Positions 25,673 through 34,442 of a stretch of 64,000 nucleotides of DNA are shown in pieces. A model generated the notes under the pieces. That model did no database searches, was not told the DNA's origin, and saw nothing but the letters and a program-made list of their open reading frames with translations. Positions within the stretch are counted from its first letter, which is position 1. Each line of letters starts with the position of its first letter. Source of the DNA: Trebonia kvetii (GTDB taxonomy: Bacteria > Actinomycetota > Actinomycetes > Streptosporangiales > Streptosporangiaceae); assembly GCF_007827045.1 (NCBI RefSeq), contig NZ_RPFW01000011.1, positions 124,001 to 188,000 of the forward strand, in the 5' to 3' direction. A program made the translations under genes and the position numbers.

Positions 25673-26456
25673 CGCCGCCGAACAGCAGCTCCGACAGCTG
25701 GTCGGCGTATGCGTGGAACTCCGGCGTCCGCATCATCGCCGGGGTGCGGGGCCGCGGCAGGTCGACGGGGACGGTCTTGAGCACTCGGCCGGGGCGCGGC
25801 GTCATGACCGCGACCATGTCCGACAGCAGCACCGCCTCGGAGATCGCGTGCGTGACGAGCAGCGTGGTCACCGGGCGAGCCGCCCAGATTCGTTGCAGTT
25901 CCAGGTTGAGCCGCTGCCGTGTCATGTCGTCGAGCGCGCCGAACGGCTCGTCGAGCAGCAGCACCTTCGGCTCGACCACGAGGGCGCGGGCGATGGCCAC
26001 CCGCTGCCGCATGCCGCCGGACAGCTGGGCGGGGCGTGCCTTTTCGAACCCGTCGAGCCCGACCAGCCGGATCAGGTCCGCGACGGCGGGGGGCGGCACC
26101 TTCAGCCCGGAGATCTCCAGCGGCAGCCGGATGTTCGCGGCGACCGAGCGCCACGGCAGCAGCGCGCTGTCCTGGAACGCGATGCCGAGGTGGTGCAGGC
26201 GGCGCGCCGTCTCCGGCGGCTCGCCGTGCACCAGGGCGGTGCCGGCCGACGGGGAGTCAAGGCCGGCCAGGATGCGCAGGACGGTGGACTTGCCGCACCC
26301 GGAAGGGCCGAGGAGGGACAGGAACTGCCCCTCCCGGCTCTCCAGGTCGACACCGTCCAGCGCGACGACGCTCCGGCGGCCCATCGGGAACTCCTTGCGG
26401 AGGCCGGTCAGGCACAGCCCGGAGGCGGTCGAGGTCGCGGCGGTCTCGATGGTCAT
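25650..26456 (-). CDS. ABC transporter ATPase
   Basis: This 268-aa ATP-binding subunit has Walker A GPSGCGKST, Q-loop AFQDSALLPWR, signature LSGGMRQR, Walker B VLLLDEPFGALD and the H-loop LLVTHAISEA. It energises uptake through the two permeases encoded downstream. It starts 6 bp after the binding-protein stop. The sequence is typical of nitrate/sulfonate/thiamine-precursor type importers. Confidence 0.92.
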   Translation of the reverse strand: MTIETAATSTASGLCLTGLRKEFPMGRRSVVALDGVDLESREGQFLSLLGPSGCGKSTVLRILAGLDSPSAGTALVHGEPPETARRLHHLGIAFQDSALLPWRSVAANIRLPLEISGLKVPPPAVADLIRLVGLDGFEKARPAQLSGGMRQRVAIARALVVEPKVLLLDEPFGALDDMTRQRLNLELQRIWAARPVTTLLVTHAISEAVLLSDMVAVMTPRPGRVLKTVPVDLPRPRTPAMMRTPEFHAYADQLSELLFGGGDPGETP

Positions 26457-26462
26457 CGTCGG

Positions 26463-27590
26463 TCAGATCAGGCTCGGGTCGTCTTTGTAGATCCCCTCGA
26501 GGACCGACAGGTCGAACAGCTTGTCCGCGGTGAAGTCGAGCCCGCCGATGGCGAGCGTCTTGAGGTTGGCCTCGATCAGGTCCGGGGTGACGGTGAACAG
26601 CCCGTTCTTGGTGGTGTCAGCGGTGAGGATGAGCTCGTTCTCCGACTTGGACTCCAGGGTCTGCTCAGGGATGGTCAGCCCGAGACCCTTGCCGTAGGTG
26701 TTCACGGTGAGCGTCGCGCCGAGCGCCGGGTTGGCGATGTTGTCCTTCCAGCCCTTGATCTCGGCGGTCAGGAACGCCTTGACCACGTCGGGCGTGGACG
26801 AGATCGTGCTTGTCTTGGTGAAGTAGGTCTCCGACACCAACGGGTAGCCCTGGTCGGCGAGCAGGAACGTGGTCACGTCGAAGCCCTTGGAGCGCAGCTC
26901 GTTCGGCTCGTTGGTGATGAAGGAGAACCAGCCGTCGACGGTGCCCTGGGTGAGCGGCGTTGGGTCGAACTGGACGGGGACCACCTTGATCTTGGACGCG
27001 TCAAGCTTGGCGGCCTTGATGAACGCGCTCCACACCGAGGTGTTGGCGACTTGCACGCCGATCTTCTTGCCGTACATGTCCTGCGCGGATTTGATCGGTG
27101 ACTTGGTCATCGACATGATCGCGAACGGGTTCTTCTGGTACTGCGCGCCGATGATCTTCAAATCGGCGCCCTTGAGTATCGCGGCGCCGGTGATGTCGGG
27201 GGAGGAGACGCCGAACAGGGCCTTGCCCGACTGGACGTCGGCCTCCATCGGGGTCGCCGACGCGCCGCCCGCGATCAGGTTGACCGCGCTGAAGCCCTGG
27301 GCCTTGTAGTAGCCCTTGCTGTCGGCGATGTAGGAGCCGGCGAATTCCACGTTCTTGATCCAGGACAGGCGATAGCTCAGCGCGCCCAGGTCAGCCGCCG
27401 CGGTCGAGGACGCGCTTGTCGAGGCGTCGGCGGTGGCTCCCGCGGACGACGTCGACGAGCTTGACGAGCTTGAGCAGGCCGCGAGCACCGGGCCGGCCAG
27501 CGCGGCCAGTCCGCCCGCGATCAGCAGACGCCGCCTGCCAAGGCCGGCGTCCGCGACGTTCACCGTGGCGGAGGTTCTATTGGTAGCCAT
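26463..27590 (-). CDS. NMT1/THI5-type ABC substrate-binding lipoprotein
   Basis: This 375-aa binding protein has a GRRRLLIAGGLAAL n-region, compatible with Tat export, and a lipobox LAAC followed by a Ser-rich linker. The mature part shows LSWIKNVEFAGSYIADSKGYYKAQGF, GVSSPDITGAAI, KKIGVQVANTSVWSAFIKAA and QFDPTPLTQGTVDGWFSF, typical of NMT1-like proteins that bind flat heterocycles such as pyrimidine or thiamine precursors. ATG 27590 is used; ATG 27635 is an alternative, and neither has an ideal ribosome-binding site. It sits between the dioxygenase and the ATPase. Confidence 0.86.
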   Translation of the reverse strand: MATNRTSATVNVADAGLGRRRLLIAGGLAALAGPVLAACSSSSSSSTSSAGATADASTSASSTAAADLGALSYRLSWIKNVEFAGSYIADSKGYYKAQGFSAVNLIAGGASATPMEADVQSGKALFGVSSPDITGAAILKGADLKIIGAQYQKNPFAIMSMTKSPIKSAQDMYGKKIGVQVANTSVWSAFIKAAKLDASKIKVVPVQFDPTPLTQGTVDGWFSFITNEPNELRSKGFDVTTFLLADQGYPLVSETYFTKTSTISSTPDVVKAFLTAEIKGWKDNIANPALGATLTVNTYGKGLGLTIPEQTLESKSENELILTADTTKNGLFTVTPDLIEANLKTLAIGGLDFTADKLFDLSVLEGIYKDDPSLI

Positions 27591-27703
27591 CGAGACGAAA
27601 GTGCCCCTCTCACTTTTATGCGCACGGCGCGCCATAGCGCCCGGATTGAGCCGACGCTAAAGTGGGGCAATTTCCAACAAATGATCCGGATATGTCATGG
27701 TTG

Positions 27704-28570
27704 TTACGTTGCCTTTCCCGCCGCCATGGCCGGCGGGATCACCGGCCGGACGATGTCCAGCGGCCCCTCGGGCACCGCGATCGCCGCCGCCGACCAGCCC
27801 CAGATGGACAGCATCACCCGCGCGGGGTCGCGGTAGCCGTCACGGCCGTGCGTGAGCCGGTAGTTGTCGACGCAGATTAGGTCCCCGGCCGCCGCCTGGA
27901 ACATCGGCCCGGCGTCGCGTGCCATCGTCACCGCCCGCGACCAGCGTTCGATCAGCGCCGCGTGCGCCGCCTCGTCCTGCGGTGCCTGGCCGGGAACCGG
28001 CGCCTGGAAGGGATGATGCCTGACCTGAACCCGGCCCGAGCCGGGCAGCCACCGGGCGATGGGCGCGTGCGCCGCGAGCGGGAAGTTAGGCTCCGACTGG
28101 TCGATCTCGGTGTGCCAGGCGAACCGGGCGACCGGGGCGTACTCCGGGTCCTCAGCCATCGCCTCGAGCAAGCGCAGCCCGTCGACCAAGAACGACGCGC
28201 CCTCGCCGTACCCGTCAGGCCGCCCGCACCACAGGAACAGGTAGTCGGGACCGAAGTCGCCGAACCCGAATCCGTCGTTGTGCGGTGTCATCCGCTCCGC
28301 CGTCGCGGTGAACCGGCGCTTGCGGCCGCGCTCGTCGGCCGGCTGGTCGTCGACGACGGCGGCCTCCGCCTCCTGCTTCGCCTTCGTCGCCTCGAACTGC
28401 AGCCCGAACCGGCGCAGGTCGCCGCCGAGAAACGCCCGCCCGGCGGCCAGGGCGGCATCCTGGTCGCGGCATCCGGGCAGGATCGCCGCGCCGCGCTCAC
28501 CAACCTCGGCGCGCGCCTCCGCTGGGCTGCCTACGCGCTGCGGAACGACGCTGGCCAGGGAGAAATCCAT
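27704..28570 (-). CDS. TauD/TfdA-family Fe(II)/2-oxoglutarate dioxygenase
   Basis: This 288-aa protein has the facial triad His97-x-Asp99 (TPHNDGFGFG) and distal His241 (DNYRLTHGRDGYRDPAR), with Arg251 placed to bind 2-oxoglutarate. It is first in the operon with the importer and the 8-oxoguanine-deaminase-like enzyme; AAGGGG precedes the ATG at 28570. Fungal XanA, a TauD-family enzyme, hydroxylates xanthine to urate, so a purine-oxidising role would fit the context, but that is inference. Taurine or sulfonate use is the alternative, though no sulfur genes are nearby. Confidence 0.82.
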   Translation of the reverse strand: MDFSLASVVPQRVGSPAEARAEVGERGAAILPGCRDQDAALAAGRAFLGGDLRRFGLQFEATKAKQEAEAAVVDDQPADERGRKRRFTATAERMTPHNDGFGFGDFGPDYLFLWCGRPDGYGEGASFLVDGLRLLEAMAEDPEYAPVARFAWHTEIDQSEPNFPLAAHAPIARWLPGSGRVQVRHHPFQAPVPGQAPQDEAAHAALIERWSRAVTMARDAGPMFQAAAGDLICVDNYRLTHGRDGYRDPARVMLSIWGWSAAAIAVPEGPLDIVRPVIPPAMAAGKAT

Positions 28571-28748
28571 GCCAAAACCCCTTATTATCCCGAACGGATG
28601 CGGCTGCCTCTGGCCCCGACGCTAACCCCGCCGGGTTTCACCGGCGTTTCCGCCGTGCAATGCCCGACGGCGCGGCCGGCTTGGCCGGCGTGACGGGCCC
28701 GGCCGCACGGCCGGGCGCGGGCGGCCTCCGGGGGGTAGGTTGGCGGGC

Positions 28749-29507
28749 GTGAGCTTCGAAGTCAGCCCGGACGCCTACGCGCGGTTCATGGGGCAGTATT
28801 CCGAGCCGCTCGCGCCGCTGTTCGCTGATCTGGCCGGGGTCCGCCACGGCCAGCGCGTGCTCGATGTGGGATGCGGCCCTGGCGCGCTGACAGCTGAGCT
28901 GGCGAGCCGGGTCGGCCCGGATAACGTCAGCGCCGCGGAACCGTCGGCGTCGTTCGCCGCAGCGGTGCGGGTACGGCTGCTTGGCGTGGATGTCCGGCAG
29001 GCGGCCGCCGAGAAGCTGCCCTTTCCCGGCGCGGCGTTCGACGGCACGATGGCGCAACTGGTCGTCCATTTCATGGCCGACCCGGTGCGGGGCCTGCGGG
29101 AGATGCGCCGGGTGACGGTGCCGGGCGGCACTGTCGCGGCATGCGTGTGGGATCACGCGGGCGAGCGCGGGCCGCTCGCCGCGTTCTGGTCCGCGGCGCG
29201 CGAGCTAGATCCTGCTGTCACCGACGAGTCGGGCCTGCCCGGCGTCCGCGAAGGTCACCTGGCCAGCCTGTTCACCGAGGCCGGGCTCGGCAGCACGCGG
29301 GAAAGCACGCTGACCGTCCGCGTCCGTCACCCGGGCTTCGACGAGTGGTGGCAGCGGTTCACGCTCGGCGTCGGTCCCGCCGGTGACTACGTAGCGTCCC
29401 TTCCGCCAGACCGCACGGCCGCGCTGCGTGAACGTTGCCGGCGCCTGCTCCCCGGTGATGCCGTGGAGATCACCGCCGTCGCCTGGGCAGCCACCGGCCG
29501 CGCCTGA
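28749..29507 (+). CDS. Class I SAM-dependent methyltransferase
   Basis: This ~252-aa methyltransferase has motif I VLDVGCGPGALTAEL, an acidic AAEPS post-I segment, EKLPFPGAAFDGTMAQLVVHFM and EMRRVTVPGGTVAACVWD. This is the Methyltransf_11/UbiE-like group; substrate unknown. GTG 28749 (VSFEVSPDAYARFMGQYS) is preferred over TTG 28740. It is divergent from the dioxygenase operon with a short shared upstream region. Confidence 0.85.
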   Translation: MSFEVSPDAYARFMGQYSEPLAPLFADLAGVRHGQRVLDVGCGPGALTAELASRVGPDNVSAAEPSASFAAAVRVRLLGVDVRQAAAEKLPFPGAAFDGTMAQLVVHFMADPVRGLREMRRVTVPGGTVAACVWDHAGERGPLAAFWSAARELDPAVTDESGLPGVREGHLASLFTEAGLGSTRESTLTVRVRHPGFDEWWQRFTLGVGPAGDYVASLPPDRTAALRERCRRLLPGDAVEITAVAWAATGRA

Positions 29508-29570
29508 CCCGGCCGGCGGACTGAGTCGGGTTCGGCGGTAGCCGTCGGCGCGCGGGGCGGCAGCCGGCTG

Positions 29571-29605
29571 CCTGTTGCCTGTTGCCTGTTGCGTGTTGCC
29601 TGTTG
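29571..29605. repeat. Heptanucleotide tandem repeat CCTGTTG x5
   Basis: Five consecutive 7-bp units occur between the convergent methyltransferase and GPP34 genes: CCTGTTG three times, one variant CGTGTTG, then CCTGTTG. It is a simple tandem repeat likely to vary in copy number by slippage. No coding role is seen. Confidence 0.85.
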
Positions 29606-29622
29606 ACTGTCAGCGGCTGCGG

Positions 29623-30444
29623 TCAGTGGTGACCGCCGGCCGCCCCGCCGTGATGTCCGGCCTGGCTCGCCGCGTGGGTCGCCGCCTCGGTGGCGGCCGA
29701 GATCGCGGCCTGGGTGGCGGCCTGCGTTGCGGCGTCGACCGAGGCCTGGACGGCGGCGTCGGTCGCAGCCCTGATCGCCGCTTCCGTGGCCGCCGCGGTG
29801 GCCGCCCTGGTGGCGTCGCTCGCCGCCCGAGCCGCATCGTCGCTTGCCGCGTCCGTCACCGCCCGTGTCACGCCGGCGCTCGCCGCATCGCCCTTCGCCA
29901 CCTGCCGCAGCCGCTTGCGCGCCGCGCTTCCGGCCCTGCCGGGAAACACGATGCCGGTCACCTCGATCGCGGAGGCCAGCCCGGCCAGCGCCACCTGTGC
30001 GCTGTCGACGGTGCCGGTGCTCACCGCGATGATCTCAAGCCGTGCCCGCGCCTGCGCCGCCCGCCCGCTGTCGACGACCGTCCACCGGGTGACCGGGATG
30101 AATCCAAGCGCCTTGCGCCGCTCCGCGCGGATTATCCCCGTGGCCTCGGCCCTGGCGAGGTACCGCTCGACGAGCCCCCGCCGGTCACGCGCCACCCAGG
30201 CCTTCGCGGTGGGCCCGCCACGCCTGCCGCCGGTCATGCTGCCCAGGGCGTCATCGAGCAGCGCGTCGCCAGTCGGCGCGCTGTCGAGTACCTCGATCCG
30301 GCCGCCCACGACATCGACCCGGCGCGCGGCGGCGAGCCGGACGAGTTCCGACCCGGCAAGCCCGAAGCGCAGCGTGGTCCCAATGGGCAGCCTGCCGTCG
30401 GCGCGCGCGGCAAGCAGCAGGAGGTCATCACCAAGCTCGTCCAT
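29623..30444 (-). CDS. GPP34-family (GOLPH3-like) protein with alanine-rich 8-residue-repeat tail
   Basis: Residues 1 to about 183 match the bacterial GPP34 domain: LGDDLLLLAARADGRLPIG, ALDDALG-type segment, RYLARAEATGIIRAERRKALGFIPVTRW and ALAGLASAIEVTGIVF. Eukaryotic GOLPH3 binds phosphoinositides; bacterial members are uncharacterised. From about residue 184 the protein becomes Ala/Thr/Asp/Gln-rich with units like IRAATDAA, VQASVDAA, TQAATQAA, ISAATEAA and THAASQA, then ends GHHGGAAGGHH. This predicts a long amphipathic Ala helix plus a His cluster. The start ATG is at 30444. Confidence 0.82.
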   Translation of the reverse strand: MDELGDDLLLLAARADGRLPIGTTLRFGLAGSELVRLAAARRVDVVGGRIEVLDSAPTGDALLDDALGSMTGGRRGGPTAKAWVARDRRGLVERYLARAEATGIIRAERRKALGFIPVTRWTVVDSGRAAQARARLEIIAVSTGTVDSAQVALAGLASAIEVTGIVFPGRAGSAARKRLRQVAKGDAASAGVTRAVTDAASDDAARAASDATRAATAAATEAAIRAATDAAVQASVDAATQAATQAAISAATEAATHAASQAGHHGGAAGGHH

Positions 30445-30608
30445 GTTCCGACGATAACGGCGCGCGGCCGGCCGGGCACCCCGCGCCGCTGCGGGGGTCG
30501 TCTCGACGCCGCGCCGGGCGTCAACCGGCGCCGCCCCCGGCCGGAGCGATGATTACGGCTGGCCCGGCACGTCTTAACAGAGAGCCAACTCGCCGGAAGG
30601 AGCCATCG

Positions 30609-31381
30609 GTGACCGAGATGAAGAGCGACACGCTGGACGCGCGACGCTCGCCGGGCATTTCCCTGACCGCACGGTCGTGACCTATGACCCCCGCTCGTCA
30701 GGGCGGAGTCAGCGCACCGATGGCGCCCCGGTGACCACGCCGCAGGAGCACGCCGATGACCTGCACCGGCTCATCGCCGCGCTCGGTGCCGGGCCAGCGG
30801 ACATCTTCGCGAGTAGCGGCGGCGCGGTCAACGCGCTTGTGCTTACCGCCGGGCACCCGGAACAGGTCAGGACGCTGGTCGCGCACGAGCCGCCCGCCTT
30901 CGGCGAACTGCCCGACGCCGACACGGTCCTCGCCGTCTGCGCGGACATCCGCCAGACGTACGAGCGACGCGGCCACGGGCCGGCGATGGCGAAGTTCATC
31001 GACGTCGTCATGCAGCAGGGCCCGCTTCCCGCCGACTACCTGAGCCGGCCTGCTCCGGATCCCGCGGCCTTCGGGTTGCCCGCCGACGACGACGGCTCGC
31101 GCGACGACCCGCTCCTGGGACAGAACATGCCGTCGTGCCCGGCGTACCGACACGACTTCGATGCGCTCCGGGCGGCGGCCACCCGCGTCATCGTGGGTGT
31201 CGGGGAAGAGTCAGGCGCAACGGTCACCGGGCGCGCCGCCACCGCAGTCGCCGAGCGGCTTGGCGTGCCGCCGGTCACGTTCCCCGGCGGCCACGCCGGA
31301 TTCCTCGGCGGCGAGTACGGCCAGACCGGCAAGCCGGACGCCTTCGCCGCCACACTGCGCGAGGTGCTGAGTCAGCCCTGA
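30609..31381 (+). pseudogene. Alpha/beta-hydrolase gene with N-terminal internal deletion and frameshift
   Basis: A GTG at 30609 with GGAAGGA upstream reads VTEMKSDTLD, like the start of small alpha/beta-hydrolases, but then hits a stop near 30678. In another frame the family resumes as ATLAGHFPDRTVVTYDPR and continues to 31381, with the nucleophile region ADIFASSGGAVNAL and FPGGHAGFLGG. About 40 residues that should carry the first strand and oxyanion-hole HG are missing, and the junction changes frame. Translation from ATG 30682 or similar would give a protein lacking the oxyanion loop. I consider it decayed. Confidence 0.75.
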
Positions 31382-31608
31382 GGTCTCACCTGAGTCCCTC
31401 GCCGTCAGCAAGTGGATCGAGAAACGAACCGGCTTCGCCCTTCCCGGACGCCGCGCCAGCCGTACGTACGTGCCCTGGGGCTGGCGCCATGTCGAAAGGG
31501 CGTAAGTCCGGGACCAAAGCCACTTCATTTGGTTCTAATACGGCGGTAATGAAGAAAGGGGAAAGGGAAAGCAGCAGGCTTGCCCTTATCCCCGCGTACA
31601 GGAGAGAG

Positions 31609-32037
31609 ATGAGGGTCGTGTACGAGAAGATCCTGGTGGCGGTCGACCAGTCACCGATTTCCGACAGGGCGGTCCTGGCGGCCCGGGATTTGGCCCAGCT
31701 GTCCAAGGGCGAAGTGTGGCTGCTGCACCTCCGCGAGTTTGAGTGGGGCGGCAGAGCCGGCGCGCTGCCTCCCCGCGAGACCCCAAGTGAGGCCGAGGCC
31801 GAGGTCAAGGCGTCCGTCGAGATCTTGACTCAAGCCGGAGTCAAGGCCCACGGCGTGGTAAAGAACACCGGGTACGGCTACGCTGCGCGCGAGATCGTCG
31901 CTGACGCAATCGAGCTTGATTGCGGCATCATCGTCATGGGCTCGCGCGGCCGCAGCGACCTAGCCGGACTGGTCCTCGGCAGTACCGCGCACAAGGTCAT
32001 CCACCTGACCGACCGGCCTGTGCTGATCGTTCGCTAG
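31609..32037 (+). CDS. Universal stress protein (UspA family)
   Basis: This 142-aa single-domain Usp has the nucleotide-binding pattern GSRGRSDLAGLVLGSTAHKVIHLTDRPVLIV (G-2x-G-9x-GS) and an N-terminal YEKILVAVDQSPISDRAV. The ATG at 31609 follows AGGAGAG. It precedes the DevS-like kinase; a second Usp lies at 35465. Usp proteins in actinobacteria are often induced by hypoxia or redox stress. Confidence 0.87.
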   Translation: MRVVYEKILVAVDQSPISDRAVLAARDLAQLSKGEVWLLHLREFEWGGRAGALPPRETPSEAEAEVKASVEILTQAGVKAHGVVKNTGYGYAAREIVADAIELDCGIIVMGSRGRSDLAGLVLGSTAHKVIHLTDRPVLIVR

Positions 32038-32399
32038 GGCTTTGACGCGGACCGCGGCCGTGGCACAACGCTTCCCGGGGCTTGTCCGCGTGTCGTCGGG
32101 AGCGTGCGGTATGTCCCCGCCCGGTACGGGCCCGGTAGACGGGCGACCGCTGCGGTCGCGGTCCAGAAAACTTGCCATGCCCGAAACAATGACTGCGCGC
32201 ACGCGCATGGCGAAGGCCAGCCCGCAAGCCTGAGCGTGCCCGCGTTTTGCCTGCCCAGGGTACCCTGCCAGCCGTTTGGGCCGACGAGCCCGGTAGGCCG
32301 TGACCTTGTGCCCCGCTCGCTGATGGCGTTAACTGGGTTTGCGGCCCGCCCGGCCTAGACCTCGCCGCTATGAGGTGACCGCGGAAAGAGGCTGAGGTT
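32038..32399. other. 362-bp gene-less region upstream of the sensor kinase
   Basis: No convincing reading frame was found here. It holds several GC-rich short inverted repeats and, just before the kinase start, GAAAGAGGCTGAGG as a likely ribosome-binding region. A promoter for the kinase is expected, but I could not assign one. Confidence 0.4.
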
Positions 32400-34211
32400 A
32401 TGGGTGCTGCAATTGACGTTCTCGCGGATTGTGCGCGGGCAGACGCGCTCCGCTCACCGCCGGCTGCGGAAGCACCGGGCGGTGCCCAGGCCGCCGACGC
32501 GGCGGACGGGCTGGGTTTTCCTGATATTCCGCGGCTGGAGCTGGATCAGCTGCTGGTGCAGCTGAGGGACCGCGCTGATGACGTGCTCGCTGCCCAGGGG
32601 CGGCTGCGCGGGCTGCTGCGCGCCAACGCCCTGGTCGCCGGGGATCTGAGCTTGCCGGTGGTGCTGCGGCAGATCGTGGATGCGGCCCGAGACCTTGTCG
32701 GTGCCCGGTACGCGGCGCTCGGCGTGCTGGGCCGCGACGGGGAACTGGAACAGTTCGTGCACGCCGGCATGGACGAAAAACTGGTCGCCGCGATCGGTGA
32801 CCTGCCAAAGGGACGGGGGATCCTGGGGCTGCTGGTCAGCGAGCCGGTCCCGCTGCGGCTCGATGACCTGTCTGGTCATCAGGCATCGGCGGGGTTCCCG
32901 CCGGGGCATCCGCCGATGAGCGGGTTCCTCGGCGTCCCGGTCCGCATCGGGGAGGAGGTCTTCGGCAACCTCTACCTCACCGAGCGGTTCCGGGGCGGGG
33001 AGTTCACCGCCGACGATGAGCAGCTGGCGATCGCGCTGGCCGCGGCCGCCGGCGCGGCAATCGCCAACGCACGGCGGTTCGCCGAATCCGAGCAGCGCCG
33101 CCGCTGGCTGGATGCCTCCGCTGAGCTTACGCCTTTGCTGCTGTCCGGGGAGGCAATGCAGCCGCACGCGCTGATGACCCGGTTCGCCGCGGCCGCCGCG
33201 GACGCTGACTTCGCCACGCTGACAGTGCCCTGCGGCGCGGACCAGGTCATCGTCACGAGCGTCGCCGGAGTGCTCGCCGCCGGGATGCTCAACCAGACAG
33301 CGGCGCTGGCGGACTCACCAGCCGGGCAGGCGATCCGCACCGGCAAGCCCGTCCTGGTCACCGGCGAGGGCCGCGAGGCGATCGCCGTTGCGCTGGGTGC
33401 CGGCACTGGCCCGCTGGTTATCGTCCCGCTGGCCGCCAGCGAGCAGGTCCACGGCGCCCTGATGCTGGGCCGGCTGGCCTCGCGCCCGGGATACACCGGC
33501 ACGGACCTGGACATGGCCGCGTCCTTCGCCGCCCATGCCGCCGTGGCGATGGAGCTCGCCCAGGCCCGCGCCGACCAGATCATGCTGGCCCAGGCCGAAG
33601 ACCGCGACCGGATCGCAGGCGACCTGCACGACCATGTCATCCAGGAGCTGTTCGCCCTCGGCATGACACTGCAAGGCCATGCCGCCCGCTCCGATCCCGC
33701 GGCCGCGGCGCTGGTCAGCGGCTACGTGGACACCCTTGATGAGGTCATCAAGAAGATCCGCACCAGCATCTTCGGGCTTCAGCAGCCCCGTCAGGTCCCT
33801 GCCGGGCTGCCCGCCCGAGTGATGGAGATCATCGACGAGCACACCGCGCAGCTCGGCTTCACCGCCGACGTCAGCTTCGCCGGCCCGCTCGACGCCGGCC
33901 CGGACGAGGCGCTGGCCCACGACATCCTCGCCGTCACCCGCGAAGCCCTGTCCAACTGCGCCCGCCACGCCCGCGCCAGTGCCGTGGCCGTCTCCCTGGT
34001 GCTCCAGGACGGGCTAGTCACCCTCGACATCACCGACAACGGCATCGGCCTCGGCACGCCCGCTCGCTCCAGCGGCCTGGCCAGCATGCGCCGCCGCGCC
34101 AAGCGCAACGGCGGTACTTTCGAGCACACCGCCCCCGCCGGCGGCGGCACCCGCCTGACCTGGACGGCCCGCCTGCACCAGCCACCACAGCCTGGCCTGC
34201 AGCAGGCTTAG
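32400..34211 (+). CDS. DevS/DosS-like sensor histidine kinase (GAF-GAF-HisKA_3-HATPase)
   Basis: This 603-aa protein has GAF-A (about residues 80-225), GAF-B (about 240-390), a HisKA_3 dimerisation region DRDRIAGDLHDHVIQELFALG with phospho-acceptor His410, and an ATPase domain with EALSNCARHA and DNGIGLG. GAF-A closely follows Mycobacterium DosS: GFPPGHPPMSGFLGVPVRI aligns His170 with the heme-ligating His149 of DosS, so O2/NO/CO or redox sensing by heme is plausible. No response regulator is encoded beside it. Neighbouring Usp and slipin genes suggest a stress regulon. Confidence 0.88.
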   Translation: MGAAIDVLADCARADALRSPPAAEAPGGAQAADAADGLGFPDIPRLELDQLLVQLRDRADDVLAAQGRLRGLLRANALVAGDLSLPVVLRQIVDAARDLVGARYAALGVLGRDGELEQFVHAGMDEKLVAAIGDLPKGRGILGLLVSEPVPLRLDDLSGHQASAGFPPGHPPMSGFLGVPVRIGEEVFGNLYLTERFRGGEFTADDEQLAIALAAAAGAAIANARRFAESEQRRRWLDASAELTPLLLSGEAMQPHALMTRFAAAAADADFATLTVPCGADQVIVTSVAGVLAAGMLNQTAALADSPAGQAIRTGKPVLVTGEGREAIAVALGAGTGPLVIVPLAASEQVHGALMLGRLASRPGYTGTDLDMAASFAAHAAVAMELAQARADQIMLAQAEDRDRIAGDLHDHVIQELFALGMTLQGHAARSDPAAAALVSGYVDTLDEVIKKIRTSIFGLQQPRQVPAGLPARVMEIIDEHTAQLGFTADVSFAGPLDAGPDEALAHDILAVTREALSNCARHARASAVAVSLVLQDGLVTLDITDNGIGLGTPARSSGLASMRRRAKRNGGTFEHTAPAGGGTRLTWTARLHQPPQPGLQQA

Positions 34212-34442
34212 GCACCGGCTGCAGAGCCGCCGCGGCGATGGCTGCGATCCGGCTCCATGATGACCTTCGCGCGGCCACGCGCTCCCGTTGCGGCTGGCCT
34301 TGGCGAGCCCGCTGGATGACTGGCATTGGGACTACTGGTCACCAGCCTGTCCGCGGGGCCGGGAGGGCTGGGAGGGCCGCTATTGGGGACCTTCGCCCCT
34401 GACCAGCCAGCAGCTGCGGCGTGATGCTGGCCTCAAGGCAAT

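Noticed and set aside
31507..31525. Possible DosR-like box (GGGACCAAAGCCAC) upstream of the first Usp gene
   Set aside because: Only one half matches the DosR consensus well; too weak without a regulator gene or further copies.
34326..34345. Possible DosR-like box (TTGGGACTACTGGTCACCAG) upstream of the slipin gene
   Set aside because: It needs an extra spacer base and several mismatches; could be chance.
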